Shown here: one piece after another, positions 33,214 through 46,503 of the stretch | Layout: each line of letters opens with the position of its first letter | Numbering within the stretch: position 1 is the stretch's first letter | NCBI RefSeq assembly: GCF_008831285.2 | Contig: NC_045139.1 | Location: forward strand, 8,218,204-8,278,203 | Origin: Nymphaea colorata | Lineage: Eukaryota; Streptophyta; Magnoliopsida; Nymphaeales; Nymphaeaceae | Reading direction: 5' to 3' | DNA: 60,000 bases | Notes under the pieces: model-generated | Databases searched by the model: none | Seen by the model: only the letters and a program-made list of their open reading frames with translations | What the model was told of the DNA's origin: nothing | Made by a program: the position numbers and the translations under genes

Positions 33214-36200
33214 GAGCAGGTAGTGGGCCTGTCATGAGTTTGACTCCTATGGGCACTAGGCTTCTGGGGGCAAGCTGGATCTCTCTCTTTCTCTCTGTGT
33301 GTATGTATGTGTGTGCGTGCGTGCGTGTTTGGTGTGTGTGTTGGCCAAGAGAAAGACTATCATCATCGGCCATACATGGACAGGCCTTCTGGGGGCAAGT
33401 TGGGGCTCTCTCTCTCTCTCTTTCTTTCTCTGTCTGTGTGTGTGCACGCGTGTGCTTGGTGGTGAGGGGCCGGGGGTGTGTGTAGGCCAAGAGAAAGACT
33501 CTCATCATCGACCATACGTGGACAGGCCTCCCCTTACATACATGGTATAGATATTGCTCCGTCGTATCATCCTCCGATTCATATTGGTCAGTACAGATTT
33601 TTACCCTTTTCCTTTTAAATCAATTTAAAATATTTTTAATTATTTTTAAAATTCATAAAATAAAAAGGTTGGTCATGTTACATGATGTGCTGTATCAGTG
33701 AACAAACCGATACTGCAAAAGTATTGGTTTTTACAACATTTAAAATTAGCATGCTGGAGGTCCCCCTTGCCTACTGGATTGGGGGAGTTCTCGGGGTTTG
33801 AAACCTACAATTTGCTAATAAATTTAGTTGCTTCATCAAGGACATTTTCATTTAGCTTACGATGTCTGGAATGGCTGATAGCGTCTTGAACTCGCAAAAT
33901 TGATTATGACAGGAACAACTATGACACACGTTAGTTAAATATATATCTCCTTATGGGACTAGTGGGAAGTTGTCTTCCTTGCTAGTCTAATGATACTTTA
34001 TAGAGCCTGGATATCTGCTTTATAATTTATATTCCATTCTTTATTAAATGATTCTCTCTGCTGTTCTGTGTTTTTTGTTTCCTGTTATTCTTATGTCATT
34101 GGCAATTGGGCTGAACATATGCATGATGCGGTGGTTGATCAAAATGCTAGCTCAAATGCTATCTCTCCTTGTGCTTGATTGGTGCTTAATGCTAAGATTT
34201 TATTTCCTGTTACTATCTCAGCTTGGTGGTAAATGTCCTATGCCTTAGTTCTGTTGGTTATACGACTGTTCAATGGTCAAGGTCTTCCATCTTATTTTAC
34301 GGCCGATGTTTGGTGTTTATTTTGCAACTTATTTATTTAAAAATTTACCCAAGCTACATGCTTTGTTCTAAATGACTGGAACATTAAATTATTGAGTTCA
34401 CCTGATATATTGACCATGCATCTTTTGGCAAATTTAAATGAACTCAGGTGCTTCTTTTTGGGGGGCAAGTTATATCTTGGAAAAATGACCGTCGTGAAGA
34501 ATTGCTTTTCATGAGCAGCAAGGTAATATATCTGTTGGTTCTAACAGAGAAATGATGCTCACACTTTGATAAGTATTTCTGCTAACAAGCTCTCATGATA
34601 AAGAGTTCATCTGTCATTAGTATATATCATTTGGTCGGCAATGTATCTGGGCATTGTTAAGAAGCTGCAGTATGTAGAATTTCATATGATCTCTACCTCT
34701 TAGGAAAAAGTTGCACGTAATGGTATCTTCCTTCTGCGTAGGACCTTTCTTTTTAGTCTTTACGCTATTAGATGTAATACATTATACTTCTTATCTGTGC
34801 TATTACGAACAAAAACAAGGTGCTGTACCTTGCCCTTCCACGGTAATCTTCCTTTCTTTCAAAACTATTTTCTCTGCCTCTTATGAAGATGCTGCCACAT
34901 AATGGTGTTTTCCTGCTTATGACCTGTCTTTTTAGTCTTTACGCTTTCGGAACTATATTATACTCTTACCAATGCTATTATTATAAAAAATAAGGTGCTC
35001 ATCCTTGTCCTTTCAAGGTACTTACAAGTCTCTAGCAGTCTAATATTATTTTCTGGTCATGTCTGTGAAGTAAAGCTCTGATGTCACATGCAAGTCAAAT
35101 TTCTGAAGACTTGAACACCATGTCTGTTTCACATGGTTGTTATCTATCCAGCTTGATAAAAGCAGTTTCAATCAGTGTTGCCAAAGGCGTACTGTAATGC
35201 GTATTGGTCAGGTCGACTTATATGCACATTGTAATGTATCGTAAGCATATCGTAAATGTATCATGAATTTGTTTTTTAATTCATAAAAATAGAACAAATA
35301 GAGAATAATTCAGAAAATCTTGAAAAATTAAGGAAGGTATGTTCTATATATATAAATCTCATTACACACATAGTGAACATTCATGATTTATCGTTTATAA
35401 GTAACAACAGTTACAACACATCAATAAAATTAAGTCTAAACTTTAAAGTATTTTACATTACATCAAAATGTATAATCCATAGTTGTTCACTATGAAATGA
35501 GAATTGAAATAATGTTTATGATTAAAGAACATCATCATTATTATTAATGGATACAATAACCATTATTTTCTTCATCTTCATCCTCATTGTCATCCCTTCA
35601 AGCTGATGAAATCTCCCTTAAGACAATGATTACTTGGCGATTTACTTTTAAAATGGTGAAAACTCACCGTCCCACAACTCGTAGAAGCATTGAAAATGAC
35701 AGGAGAGATGAACTTTTAAAAACATCTCAACAAAAAAGGTCATCAGACCCTTTTTTGAAAACAGAGCTGTATCATAAGATATGGCTCTTTCAACTGTATC
35801 GTAAGATATGTGGGCTGTATCGTAAGATATGGCCGATACGGGTAAGATATGCATGCATTTTTTGTATCGTGCCCATATCGTAAGATACAGATATCACTGG
35901 TTTCTATATTATGATTTGCAAGAACTACCAAAAAAAGGTTTAAATGAAACCTCTCCATAATCTTTGTTCTCTTAATATTGAATCTTAATGTAAGGCTACA
36001 GCATGTGCTTTGTGCTGATATATGCTCATCATATGATGTGTGATGCACCATTTAGTTTCTGAACTTTTTCATGCTAGGTTATTTTCATATTGATTGTCTC
36101 TAAAAGGATGGTTGGCTTTTAATTCACAAAGCTTTTCATGGATTAGACTTTCTTGATTTTCTGATCTTCATATTCTTGTTCCATGTTTTTTCTTCCACAC

Positions 36201-39200
36201 ATTTCTGGCTTTAAGCGTTACTTTTTTTACATTTATCAATATTAAGACATTTTAACTACTCACCTTTAGATTACTCTCATCATTCCCATGTATTGCCTAC
36301 GTTCTCAGTGGCTTTTGCTTTGGAGGGTCATGGTTTATATGGCCTGTGCTGTGCACTCCACTTTCATAAGCATTTATCAACGTTAGGACATTTTGACTAC
36401 TCACCTTTAGATTTACTCTCAAAATTTCCATGTATTGCCTATGTTCTCAGTGGCTTTTGCTTTGGAGTTCATGGTTTATATGGCCTGTGCTGTGCACTCC
36501 ACTTTCATAAGCTTTCATTTAGACATGGAAGGGCCATTCAGGATAATGTTCAGAGCCATGATGGCCAAGGGTTGGGAAAGAAATTTCGTAATTTAATTCC
36601 TTTTCAGAGGCAGCTTGTAAGTTTCATTGTACTATGCTCTCCAAGGTCCAAGCCTTCTTAGAACAAAAGCACCAGTTTTGAGAATGAGTGATTGCTCTTC
36701 TCCAATATTTACTGTCCAACCGAAGATCGGACAACTGATACATTCCAGTTATTAAACAGGGTATATTGTAGGTCGCTGCATAATGGATGTTGGCCACTAG
36801 AAAATTTGTTCATTTAGTAATAAAAAAGAAAAGATTATAATTCAAATCCAATATACATAAATAATTAAATGATTTTGGTCAAATAATATTACATTAGTAT
36901 GGTTCCAGATAAAGATGTTTGACGTGACTGCAAGGAATATAAAAAGAAAAGGAACAGCTATTGGAAGTCAAAGATAAAGAGTGGTTGAGAGGTGAATGAC
37001 TCAAAAAGCACAAAAAAAGGAGATGCAAAAAAAGGTTACTTATAACCTTTTTGTCAAGCCTGGAGAATCATGCAAAAGTTTATGGATGTGCCTTTGGTAA
37101 GTGCATCATAAGTTACTGGAAATCAGAAATGAAAAACAAACACAGCAAACCTTATGCGATTGTTGAATATAACATTCAAATGGTCATAGTGTTTCTTGGC
37201 CTGCAACCTTGCTCATGCTTATGTTGACTTTTAAAGCATTAGTAAGTTTTTTTTCTTAACACAAGCCGGGACGTTATGTTAATCCAAAAGACAATTCAAT
37301 CAGCGAGCCAAGAGGCAATAATATGTTTCCAAATTTTCTTGTAAGTTTTGGTTTATGCAATCCTTGTCAAGTTGCCAGAACAAACAAGAACCTCTAACAT
37401 TGGAAGGAGAGGCCAAGGACATAGGTTTCTAGGTTCTACCAAACATTTTAAGTTACTGCTATCTTTGTTGACTGTAAATCTAGAGTGGGAAATCTCATTC
37501 CCTGGTGCAAGAGTCACCTTAGCAAAGCAAATGTTCTCTAAGAAGAATTGTGCTATTATGGCCCATTGGACTGGCCAACAAGACTTTGAGGTTTTCATAA
37601 TGGAGTGGGACGAAGGGCAAGAGGTAAAGGTGGTTTGTCTTGCCTCTACTCATTTCCTTCCCAGCATGGGAATAATGAGGCTAGTTCTAGAGTTGTATAT
37701 GTGGAAGCAGTCCCACAAGAAAGGAAAGGAATAGCGTAAGCCAGAAAACATTGAAAATTTGGAACACAACCTCAATAAAAAATTCCCTAATCAAGCTAGA
37801 ATGAAGGCCTACAAGTTAGTTCTGTGCCTCTAACCACTAAGCCTGGGCACCGGGCCGGCCCGGGTGGGCCCGATAGTGATTTTTTTAATTAATTTATATA
37901 TATATTTATAATATTTTATTACAATTAATTATTTTATGTATTTTTTTATATTAAAAAAATATTTTTTTAATGTAATCGGGCCGGGCCCAGGCCCATTCCC
38001 GAGTTTTAGATGTCGGGCTGGTCCGGGCCCGACTCGTTATCGGGCCGAGCCGGCCCGATGCCCAGGCTTACTAACCATTATCTCAAATTGTTGTCTTGCT
38101 AAACCTATCTGAATGACGAGGGAACTATTTGCCTATAGGGTCACAAGCAAGGGTGCGAGTGTGGTGAAGCAGAGTTGAACATTCATGAGATCCTAATTCA
38201 ATATGGTAATCTGCAGTCTCAGTTGTCTTTCATTCCGCAATCCACTTATACCTCCCCACCAATAGATAGGGGCAAATGGGAATAACTGAACCATGTCTAC
38301 AAGATGCCGATACCATCCAATGGATCAGCCCAGACTTATTTACTAATGGCATTTGCTGATACAGTGCAGAATTTTGCTTTAATTAATGAGCTTGTTTCAT
38401 AATGTGGTTGGTTTGAGAAATAACAAGTTGAATTTTTTCCATGTTTTAAGAAGCTATCTTTTTTCAATATTTAGTCTTGGTCAATCCTTGGTGAATTGTA
38501 TAAATCACTGTGGTTTCATCTTCTGCTTTTATCATATCTTTGTTTATGTGGGCTTACATGATCAGATCCCTGTCTATGTGAAAAGAAAACTAGTTTCATT
38601 GAACTAGTGCAAGATATCAGAATCATCTCAATGCTTTTTTCATTTTTGGGGGGACTTGGAGAATCATTGAAATATTCATATTGTTTGTCGTCGATTTTTC
38701 TCATCTTTGAGCCCCTGATTGAAATAAATGAAACATTTTGCAGGCAATTCTGAAGCCACCAAATGCCATTAGGGGCGGAATACCCATATGTTTTCCCCAG
38801 GTTTGTTATGCCTAAAAGGTTAAATGTGCCAAAAAGAGCCTAAGCCAGCATGGTTTGGTTCTCATTTAACCAAAATCCTGATGTTGCAGTTTGGGAATTT
38901 TGGAACATTAGAGCAGCATGGCTTTGCAAGGAACAGGATGTGGTCTATAGATGATTGCCCTTCACCATTGTCACCTGCAAATAACCAATCATCTGTTGAC
39001 CTGATTCTGAAGTCTACAGATGAGGACTTGAAGACTTGGCCACGGAGGTACCAGAAACTTCTTTCTAGAAGATGTAGCTTTCTTATCATAGAAACCCTGC
39101 TAATTACTTTAATAATCTGTTGCAGCTTTCAGTTGCGACTTCGTATTTCACTGGGTCCTGGTAAGCTGACTTTGATTCCTCGAGTTCGCAATACAGACAG

Positions 39201-40189
39201 TAGACCCTTTTCCTTCACATTTGCAATTCGCAACTATCTGTCTGTTTCGGATATCAGGTTTGTCTTCTGACCTAGTTTGATCTCTCTCTCCCCCTCTGAC
39301 ACACACACGCACATGTGCATGTATGTACAAATAAGAAGCATGTGCTCATTAGTAATTTAATACTGTACGTTCTTTTTCGGTTCTCAAACTGGTCAAACTG
39401 CTTGGTGAGTGCATCTACCTTCATTGAAACTGGGGCTGAAGTAGTTTTTTTTCTCGTTGTTTTTCATTAATGTTCTGTACAATTTGTTTGGCAGTGAAGT
39501 TCGTGTGGAGGGTTTGGAGACTTTGGATTACTTTGACAACCTTAAACAAAGGCAAAGATTTACTGAGCAGACGGATGCTGTCACCTTTGATGGAGAGGTA
39601 GTTTCCAGTTTGGGATTGTGAGAAACATTTATAGTCTACTTTTCCACAGCTGGTGAAATGCAGAGTTGGGGTTGGCCTCATATGGTTCTTCAATGCATTG
39701 TAGTTCTAGAGATTATATTAATGTGTTGCTTTGTTTTTTGCTACTCTACTTGACATGCAATAGATGGGCATGGTTACTTTGTTCGTTTAACAGGTAGACA
39801 GAATCTACCTAAGCACCCCATCCAAGATTGCAACCATTGACCATGAGAAAAAGCGAACCTTTGTTTTGAGAAAAGATGGATTGCCTGATGCCGGTATTGG
39901 TTCTTTTCCTTTAGCTTTTGGATTCTATCTTGTGTTGTTTATTGATCCTCCCTCACCAAATTTGTGGTTTGTTACAGTTGTTTGGAATCCGTGGGATAAG
40001 AAGGCCAAGGCACTGCCTGACTTTGGTGATGAAGATTACAAGGTCATGCTATGTGTCGATTCAGCTGCTATTGAGAACCGGATAGTTCTTAAGCCTTGCG
40101 AGGAATGGAGAGGCTGTCAAGAGCTGTCGACAGTTCACTCCAGCTACTGTAGTGGTCAGCTGGATCCTTGGAAAGTTATTCATGGCTAA
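32434..40189 (+). CDS. Putative glucose-6-phosphate 1-epimerase
   Basis: It is predicted to interconvert the alpha and beta anomers of hexose 6-phosphates, a housekeeping step in sugar metabolism. Coding exons are 32434-32511, 34448-34522, 38744-38800, 38890-39047, 39126-39257, 39495-39597, 39794-39893 and 39978-40189, all with GT-AG introns and matching phases, giving 304 aa. The fold is the aldose-1-epimerase (galactose mutarotase) superfamily. Family hallmarks are [11 protein letters not shown] (residues 28-38), FPQFGN (68-73), [10 protein letters not shown] with the conserved His80, and VVWNPW (235-240). The protein ends [16 protein letters not shown]. The start MPPNIIRG is the conservative choice; the frame stays open upstream but through a (CT)n tract likely to be intronic. 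Length fits plant members of about 300 aa. No transit peptide is evident, so it is probably cytosolic. Confidence 0.93.
33175..33211. repeat. (CT)n microsatellite in epimerase intron 1
   Basis: Long CT run at the left of a minisatellite-like stretch. Confidence 0.95.
33250..33535 (+). repeat. Minisatellite-like duplication in epimerase intron 1
   Basis: A unit of roughly 125 bp is repeated: ttctgggggcaagctgg, then CT and GT runs, then ggccaagagaaagactatca, then catacatggacaggcc. The second unit has ttctgggggcaagttgg and ggccaagagaaagactctca. Both units hold variable CT and GT microsatellites. Confidence 0.85.
34711..35022 (+). repeat. Diverged duplication in epimerase intron 2
   Basis: The strings tttttagtctttacgct and a later aaggtgct ... 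ccttgccctt recur after about 180 bp as tttttagtctttacgct and aaggtgct ... ccttgtccttt. The two units are clearly diverged. Confidence 0.6.
35180..35905. mobile_element. Possible element rich in TATCGTAAGATA
   Basis: The two ends contain several direct copies of gtatcgtaagatat (about 35765-35890) or relatives (35225-35270). The borders read cagtgttgccaaaggcgta and cagatatcactg, sharing only a short CAGTG/CACTG inverted repeat. The same kind of GATACG-rich sequence occurs at about 51095-51165. Its class and exact borders are uncertain. Confidence 0.4.
36230..36511 (+). repeat. 141-bp tandem duplication in epimerase intron 2
   Basis: Unit 1 is 36230-36370 and unit 2 is 36371-36511, with about ten differences. 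Landmarks are cagtggcttttgctttggag and ctgtgctgtgcactccactt. Confidence 0.9.
37348..37734 (+). other. Unrecognised 128-codon frame in epimerase intron 2
   Basis: This is the longest frame in the intron ([20 protein letters not shown] onward). It lies on the same strand as the host gene. I recognise no domain and see no matching splice context; it may be a relic of a transposon or chance. Confidence 0.2.
37838..38070. mobile_element. hAT-like MITE with GC-rich ends, copy 2
   Basis: The 12-bp ends taagcctgggca and tgcccaggctta are perfect inverted repeats. GC-rich subterminal GGGCC/GGCCC strings surround an AT-only core. The flanking octamers ctaaccac (37830-37837) and ctaaccat (38071-38078) are an 8-bp target duplication with one mismatch. 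The element sits in intron 2 of the epimerase gene. Confidence 0.75.
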
Positions 40190-43100
40190 CCTGGTTCCAG
40201 ACACTTGAATGGATAACCTTATGTCATAGTGTTGAGTGTTACATAAATGCTTGTATCTTTACGTTTGTATTATTAATATCCACAGCATGGTGTTCGATAT
40301 GCTTCTGCTCGTTGGTGTTCGCGTCTGAAATGGCTATCATGACTCATCGGAAGAAATACCAAAACTGACGGTTGATAGGCAAGAACAGGTTTCCCCACAA
40401 TGTTGAGCATTGCTAATCCATTAATCCTTACTATAGATGTTTAATTTAGAGTAATGATCTCGAACTTTCTGTTCTTGCAAGGTGTCGCTGTTTCACTGAT
40501 AATCCAAGAACAGTGACAATCGAAGGACACGAATAGCAAAAATTTCTCACGAGTTAATATTTGGTGTGGTAATTCAAAACCTATTGTTCACGCTGTTCTT
40601 TTGCACGGGTTTGGAAAATGAAGTTATCGTTACAAAATTTTCTAAATCACCTTGTTTCAATTTAGCTGAGAGAAGCCCAAGAAACTCTGTAACTTGTTCA
40701 GCTGAGCGGACACGAGCTTCAGCTGCAAAAGCATTGATTGCTTGTAAGAATTAGGAAAATATCTGAATTCTAAGAAGCATAAGGTAGATGGTCAGACTGG
40801 TAGGCTAGTAAAAGCTTGGGCATTAATTCGATTTCCGTGAGCTCTATTCTTAAGAAATGCAAATGGTAGTAGGTGCTACTCTTGAACGGAGTAACCATAA
40901 ATTCACTAAGTCCCAAAACAAGCCTGAACGGTGGAGAGGGAGGATTGACCCATGAGCAGAACGGGTATCAATCCGACTCTTTCCTTGCCTGTAGGGTCTG
41001 GAGGTGCATTGAGGTCTCATGGAAGAACAATGCATTTTCAGCTTGGTGTTCTGTTCTACTCCATATAGCCCAGGAGCATCGTGTCCCAAAGAATCAAACT
41101 ATGATGTGTGGTTTTTACGTGCACCAGCCTGACCGGCTATATTATGCATATATATTGGGTACATAGAGCACAAAAAGAAAGCCATATTATGCGTTATATA
41201 GGATTAAGGAAGAATGATGTTTCTTATACCCCAAGAGCTCGCTGTTCATGCATACGAGGATGGTTCTTAGAAAAAAAAGAAAAAAAAAAACAACCAAACA
41301 CATAATAAACAAAATAGAGCAACTATTAGCTCGTAGGCTGGCTCTCATTCTTACGAAAAAGAAGCAAACATCGACATATTTTGAATTAGTCCAAAAGTAC
41401 AAACATTCTCACCATTGCTCACTTGTTGTGAACCATACTTTGGCTTGAGTGGATCTTTTGGAAAAAAACAGGAAAACTTGTCTATTTTATGATGAACATC
41501 TTGCTGTCATATGGTTTGCTAATTTCGCTGATTGGGCACAAAGATATATACTTTTGCATGCAAATTATGCAATCTAGCACATTTTTCTACTAAGTCAACA
41601 ATAAAATCACGTCCATGAGTTCAGATTAAGGGGAAAAGCATGCAAATCTCATGCCTCAAAGAGTTGCTCCTCTTGTTTTTGAGTTGGCAAAAAATGGGCA
41701 CTCTTCAAATTATTTGTTTCTTGACATTTGGCTTTCTGGCAAGCATGTTTACACTAACACACGTTAATTTTGCAACTAGTAACCAGTTATCTAGTGCAAT
41801 ACATTTGTTTGATTAGTATGTATTCTGCTTGGATCCAATTTTGGATCATCGAGGCAACGAAATTATGCTGCATAGATCTGCTTAGGTCTTGGCAGATGTA
41901 AGTTCTTCTCGAGTCACAAATCTGTCCCTGTTAAATGAGGGCGAGATTCTACTGTTATTTTTTTTAGAAGACGATACCAACAGGAAAAAACTTTAAGCAA
42001 TATAATGGCAGGATCGGAAGTTGATGAAGATTCTTCAACTTAAAATCATTCGCATTCCCTTCTCTGATCCCACCTGCTCCTTCCGTCGGCAGGAAGTTTA
42101 TGATTATCGAATGGATTATTCAACCAGTTTCATGGCAGAGGGATCTCCCTCCTAGTCTTCTCCCAAAGTTGACATTTTATCATAAATTTTAGGTTCGATG
42201 GATCTTTGAACTGTGTTAAGCATTGAAATTTATGGTGAAAACGAGCTCTCGGTTGAGAATTTCCGTGAAGTAAATGAGATAATGGAGTTACTGCTTATTT
42301 AATTTTATGTACTCCCCGAAGTGATGATGGTTGTTGGATTGTCAGCCTTTGTGTCTGATATTTATTTAATGATTCCTTGATGTCTATTTAGTGAACAAGA
42401 TGAGTCTCTGCATTGCTTTAATAAAACTCCATTGATGATAAGATTCCTTTCATGGCCACTGGTCTTATTGGACGAAAGAGCTTGTGGCAGAGAGCAGGTG
42501 GAATTATTCCAAGTTTCTGATCTAGCATGACTCCATCTTAAATCCATGGTTCTAGCAAATTGCAGAACCATCAATATTTAACCAGAGGAAGGGCAGAGAG
42601 ATCTGACATCCATGAACTAAAGTTGGAAGGATTACAAATCCCTGCTCTAATGTCTGAATCTTCAGACAAAAGAACTAATGATGCTGCAGAGCTATTGTCA
42701 TCTTATGACTACCTGAATGAATTAACTTTATGAAAAAAAGAGAAAAAATAAATATATAATGCTGATAATTCTTTGGTAAATACTTTCTCAACTTATGTCA
42801 AATTTTTACTATCATCCAATAGTTAGACATGCACATGAGAGCGGCGAGATTTCCTCTTATTTATTCTGAAACCTGCATTTGTGAATCGATTAATAATATT
42901 TTAAAAATATTTTTTAAAATAAAGTGAACATAAAAAATAAATAAATATTAAAAAACCAGTAATGCGATTTGGGTTGGCGGATTCGAACCAATTATTCATG
43001 TAAAACGCCAATAAAGTGAGGTGAAGAACAGGTGGCACGTGTTTGGTTTGTTGCTCAAGTAATCGCGGGTACATGTGAGAAGAGGCCTTGCCTTTTTTAT

Positions 43101-43357
43101 ATGCGACCCTTTTACCTCAGACTTGTTTATTTATTCAGCCAATCGCATGACACGTTTGTTTATTTTGCGATTTTTTTCCCCTCCTTTCCCTTCGAATTTC
43201 TTTTATCCCTTTAGTGTGGTAAACTTTCTCTCTCAAGGGGGTACATATCCATCGTTTTGTTGTCGGCAGGGCGTGTTTGGTCGACACCCTTATCATATAT
43301 TAAAAAACCGATTATTTGAAAAAATAAATTGTTAATTATTTTTAAAATATTGGTTTG
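40190..43357. other. Epimerase 3' flank and intergenic DNA, no gene seen
   Basis: Several 60-100-codon frames exist (for example at 40873 and 41108) but none has recognisable motifs or splice structure. Poly-A runs occur at about 41270-41290. Confidence 0.4.
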
Positions 43358-43494
43358 TGTGTTTGGATGATACTACCAAAACTTGTTTTTTTGGGTAAAT
43401 AAGATAGGAGACCTAGTTATTAAATTTCTTTCCCAAAACCAAGTTTTTTCAAAAATGATTTTTTAAAAAACTCAATTTCGTATCATCCTAACAC
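43358..43494. mobile_element. Small MITE with TGTGTTTGGATGATA ends
   Basis: The ends tgtgtttggatgatac and gtatcatcctaacac are inverted repeats of about 14 bp around an AT-rich core with ttttttcaaaaatgattttt. No clear target duplication was found. Related sequence is seen in the tail of repeat part B (about 14016-14175). Confidence 0.55.
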
Positions 43495-43636
43495 TCCAAA
43501 TTAAATGTAAGACGTTCTTTTGCCTTTAAAAAGTTGATTTGGGGGGATAGGAAGAATATGTTTATTCTTAAAGATATGTTCTTAAAATACTTGTTTCAAA
43601 AACACCATGATCTAGCGTTTGTTTTTTGGATTTAAG

Positions 43637-43684
<48 letters not shown>

Positions 43685-44032
43685 TGCAGGAACATGTACT
43701 CCAACAAGACAATATTCTTCTTCTTCTCAACATGCACAGGTTTAATTCAAGATGTGAGAATTCTTCTAATGATTGTGACACCATGATAACTGTGTTTATC
43801 TAACTCCTTGTTACAACGCTAATCCAATGAAGATATGTAAGTACTGTTAGAATTCAAGATCTAGTTTTGAAACAACCCCACCTAACTAGTACTAGGGGAA
43901 AGCACACTGCGTTTTTCTAGATTATAGTAGAAGTACTAAAATATTTCTAAAAGATCCCATATTCTTTTCATGGTAGTTTGTACTTTTACCAAATTTTTCA
44001 TATTCATTGTTTGATTTTAAATTTTGAAGTTT
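43495..44032. repeat. Intergenic with (AT)n microsatellite
   Basis: An AT run at 43640-43681; nothing else recognised. Confidence 0.6.
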
Positions 44033-44270
44033 GGTAGCTGGTCGAGTTAGGGGCCTGTATAATGACAGGTTTCTAGTTCGATTCCCGTGGATGCTATATT
44101 CTTGTGTCTTAAGGTGGGAGGGCGCGACATACAAGTTGAAGGGTGCACTGTTGTTATCGTTGATACCGACGCAGCTCAGGACCCCAGAAACAGGGGAACG
44201 GGAGGGGGCCTTCAGGTCTTTTTTCGGGCAGTATGATTATTACCTCTCACTCACCCAAAAATTTTAAAAT
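44033..44270 (+). mobile_element. Possible tRNA-derived SINE
   Basis: A box-B-like gttcgattc (44077-44085) lies about 40 bp after an A-box-like tagctggtcgagttagg (44035-44051), the spacing of an internal RNA polymerase III promoter. About 185 bp of non-tRNA sequence follow, richer in GC than the surroundings. It does not fold as an intact tRNA. No target duplication was confirmed. Confidence 0.35.
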
Positions 44271-44464
44271 TTCATCCTCTTGTTTCCAAATGTTCATATA
44301 GACACGTACTTTCTGTCTAGCAACATTAAGGTCGCCTAAAGACATAAGCTCATTAATTAAATAAAAAATTAGTTCCACGGCCAACGGAAAACGGGGTACT
44401 CTTGTATACCAGACTAGATGAGAATCATATGGGTCGTCAATTTTAAGGATACCAGATTAAGTTG

Positions 44465-44498
<34 letters not shown>

Positions 44499-44993
44499 AA
44501 AATACAGCTTAGTTTCTATCTTTTTTATTAAACTTAATCTCTACCATCTAATCTTCTTAACGGAGAGTGCATTGTCAACAATGCCATGATATATAAGATG
44601 ACCGACGAGTTGTTACATTACTCGAGAGAGCTTTTTCTAAAAGCTAAGAGTTCGATCCTTGACTTTTGGAGCGACAGAAAAACTTTTCTTTGTCAGTATA
44701 TATAGAATTTTATAAGCAAAGAGTTCGATCATTGTGTGTTTAACTCCTCAACAAGATCCTAGTTCCACAATAGAAAAAAGATATTTTTTAAGTTCATTAT
44801 TAAGATTCCAGCCCAGAGATCAACATTATTTAGATAGTTCTGTGGAAAGCTCCGTAATTTAAGTTTTGCATATTATCTTTCTGGTATTGTTCGATCGCGT
44901 GTAACCATGTTAATCACACTCTTAAAGCAAAACTTTTTTCCAAAAGTTAAATTTAATAGATCATGTAATCCAACTTAACTCTTTTTAACTTTA
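44271..44993. other. Intergenic with (AT)n at 44467-44496
   Basis: No gene seen; one AT microsatellite. Confidence 0.45.
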
Positions 44994-45180
44994 GGCCTCC
45001 TTTGATTTACAGGAAAAAGACTGTGCATCGTGAAAATTTTACCTGTTCGTATGGTTTTCTCCTGCTTTATCAAACACAGGAAATTTTACCCTGTGTTTTT
45101 CATTGAATTTGGAAAAAATTTTGCTGCAAAAAGTCGGACCTAATTTTTTCTTAAAAATTTTACCCTCCCGTGCATCAAAA
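44994..45180. mobile_element. Tourist-like MITE, copy 2
   Basis: It starts ggcctcctttgat right after a TTA, shares caaacacaggaaattttacc with copy 1 and ends near gtgcatcaaa. The right terminus is degraded. Confidence 0.45.
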
Positions 45181-46500
45181 ATTACCTTAAAGACAAATAA
45201 TTTGTAAAAAAAAAGTGGACGATGGATTTTGAATCCGAGTTTCCAGCATTTGCTGTCATAGTGGTGGCAAAGCAAGAATAAAGGGCCGTTTAATTACTGT
45301 ATATTTGAAATTTACGAATGTTGATGTGGATATCATGCGGCATGCTTTTTGCTGACCCACCATAAAATTCATGGTTCATCAAATTAAAGATTCTGAAGAT
45401 CCTTATTAAACTTCTTTGTATTGAAAAAACATTGGATTTAAGTTGGGAGGAGGGAGAGTCTGATTTTAAATCCAAAGCTCTCAAATCCTGGAATATAAAG
45501 TCCATAGTCACAAAAAATGCATTATTTTTGAAAAAAATGTGAAAAATTACCAGAAAATGAAATGCTGTTTAAAACTAAAAAAAACAAGTTTTTTTTTTTA
45601 AAAAACATGGAAAATGAAAAAACGAATTTTTTGTTTTTTTTCATTTTTTATTACCAAACAATTATTGTTTATTTTTTATTTGTTGAAGATCTACTCATCT
45701 TTTGATGTTTGTGTTATTGTTTTCTCATTTATTTTTTTTATTTTAATTTTTTTCAAAATAAAAATTTTTCTCTTTTTTTTCAAGCCCACGGTATTATACC
45801 CTAAAAAAACCTGACTATCTAAAACTTAGGCCTAAAACTTAGGCCAATACATATTAGCAACAGGATGCACATTGGCAGTCCCCCTTCATATTAAAAAAAA
45901 AAAATCAAAAAAGTTGTATGTAAATTTTAACAATTTTAGTTTAACAGATATAAAAATTTTGAAAAAATCTATTTTGATTCTTGTTAAAATTTTGAAACTA
46001 TAGTTTGACCACAAAAAAAAAATCGGCATCCTGACGACTCGATTCAAAGCATTAAATTGAAGACGAAAGCATAATTTAAGAAGCAAATGCAGAAACATAT
46101 TGGCGAAGAAAGTGGTGGTGAGACATGTACAGTGCTGCCCAATTAAAAGCGACGCGTTTGTTTGGTGAAGTGTCACGGAAGTGGGGAAAATTAAATGAAG
46201 CAATTTTCAGTCGTTTTCCAAACATATCTCTACTGACGTTTACGCTCGCGTCGGATCTAAAAATGTGAAACGCAATCCCAAATTGAAACGGAGAAGCGAT
46301 TTTAAATTTAAACATTCAGTAAATGCGCCAATGACCTAACTGCATTTTCTTTCGAGCTGTCATTTCATAGCTTATAAGCAACCAATATTATATGCACAAA
46401 CTTAGAGAGAAAAAGAAAAGGTGAGCTTTGATGGTATATGTTCCTCAAAAAGTGGTAGTTCCACCAAATATTATGTCTTTCTTTCATACATCAATAACAT
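45181..46500. other. Intergenic, no gene seen
   Basis: Very AT-rich with poly-T and poly-A runs. About 45900-46000 (ttaaaattttgaaactatag) resembles the interior of the element at 50138-50402. Confidence 0.4.
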
Positions 46501-46503
46501 TTA

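Noticed and set aside
33017-33550. Long frames over the CT/GT minisatellite
   Set aside because: Low-complexity repeats give open frames on both strands.
40873-41448. Small frames downstream of the epimerase as genes
   Set aside because: They overlap in several frames, include poly-A runs, and show no recognisable motif or splice site.
44033-44100. Intact tRNA gene
   Set aside because: The box B is good, but no acceptor or anticodon stem can be paired.
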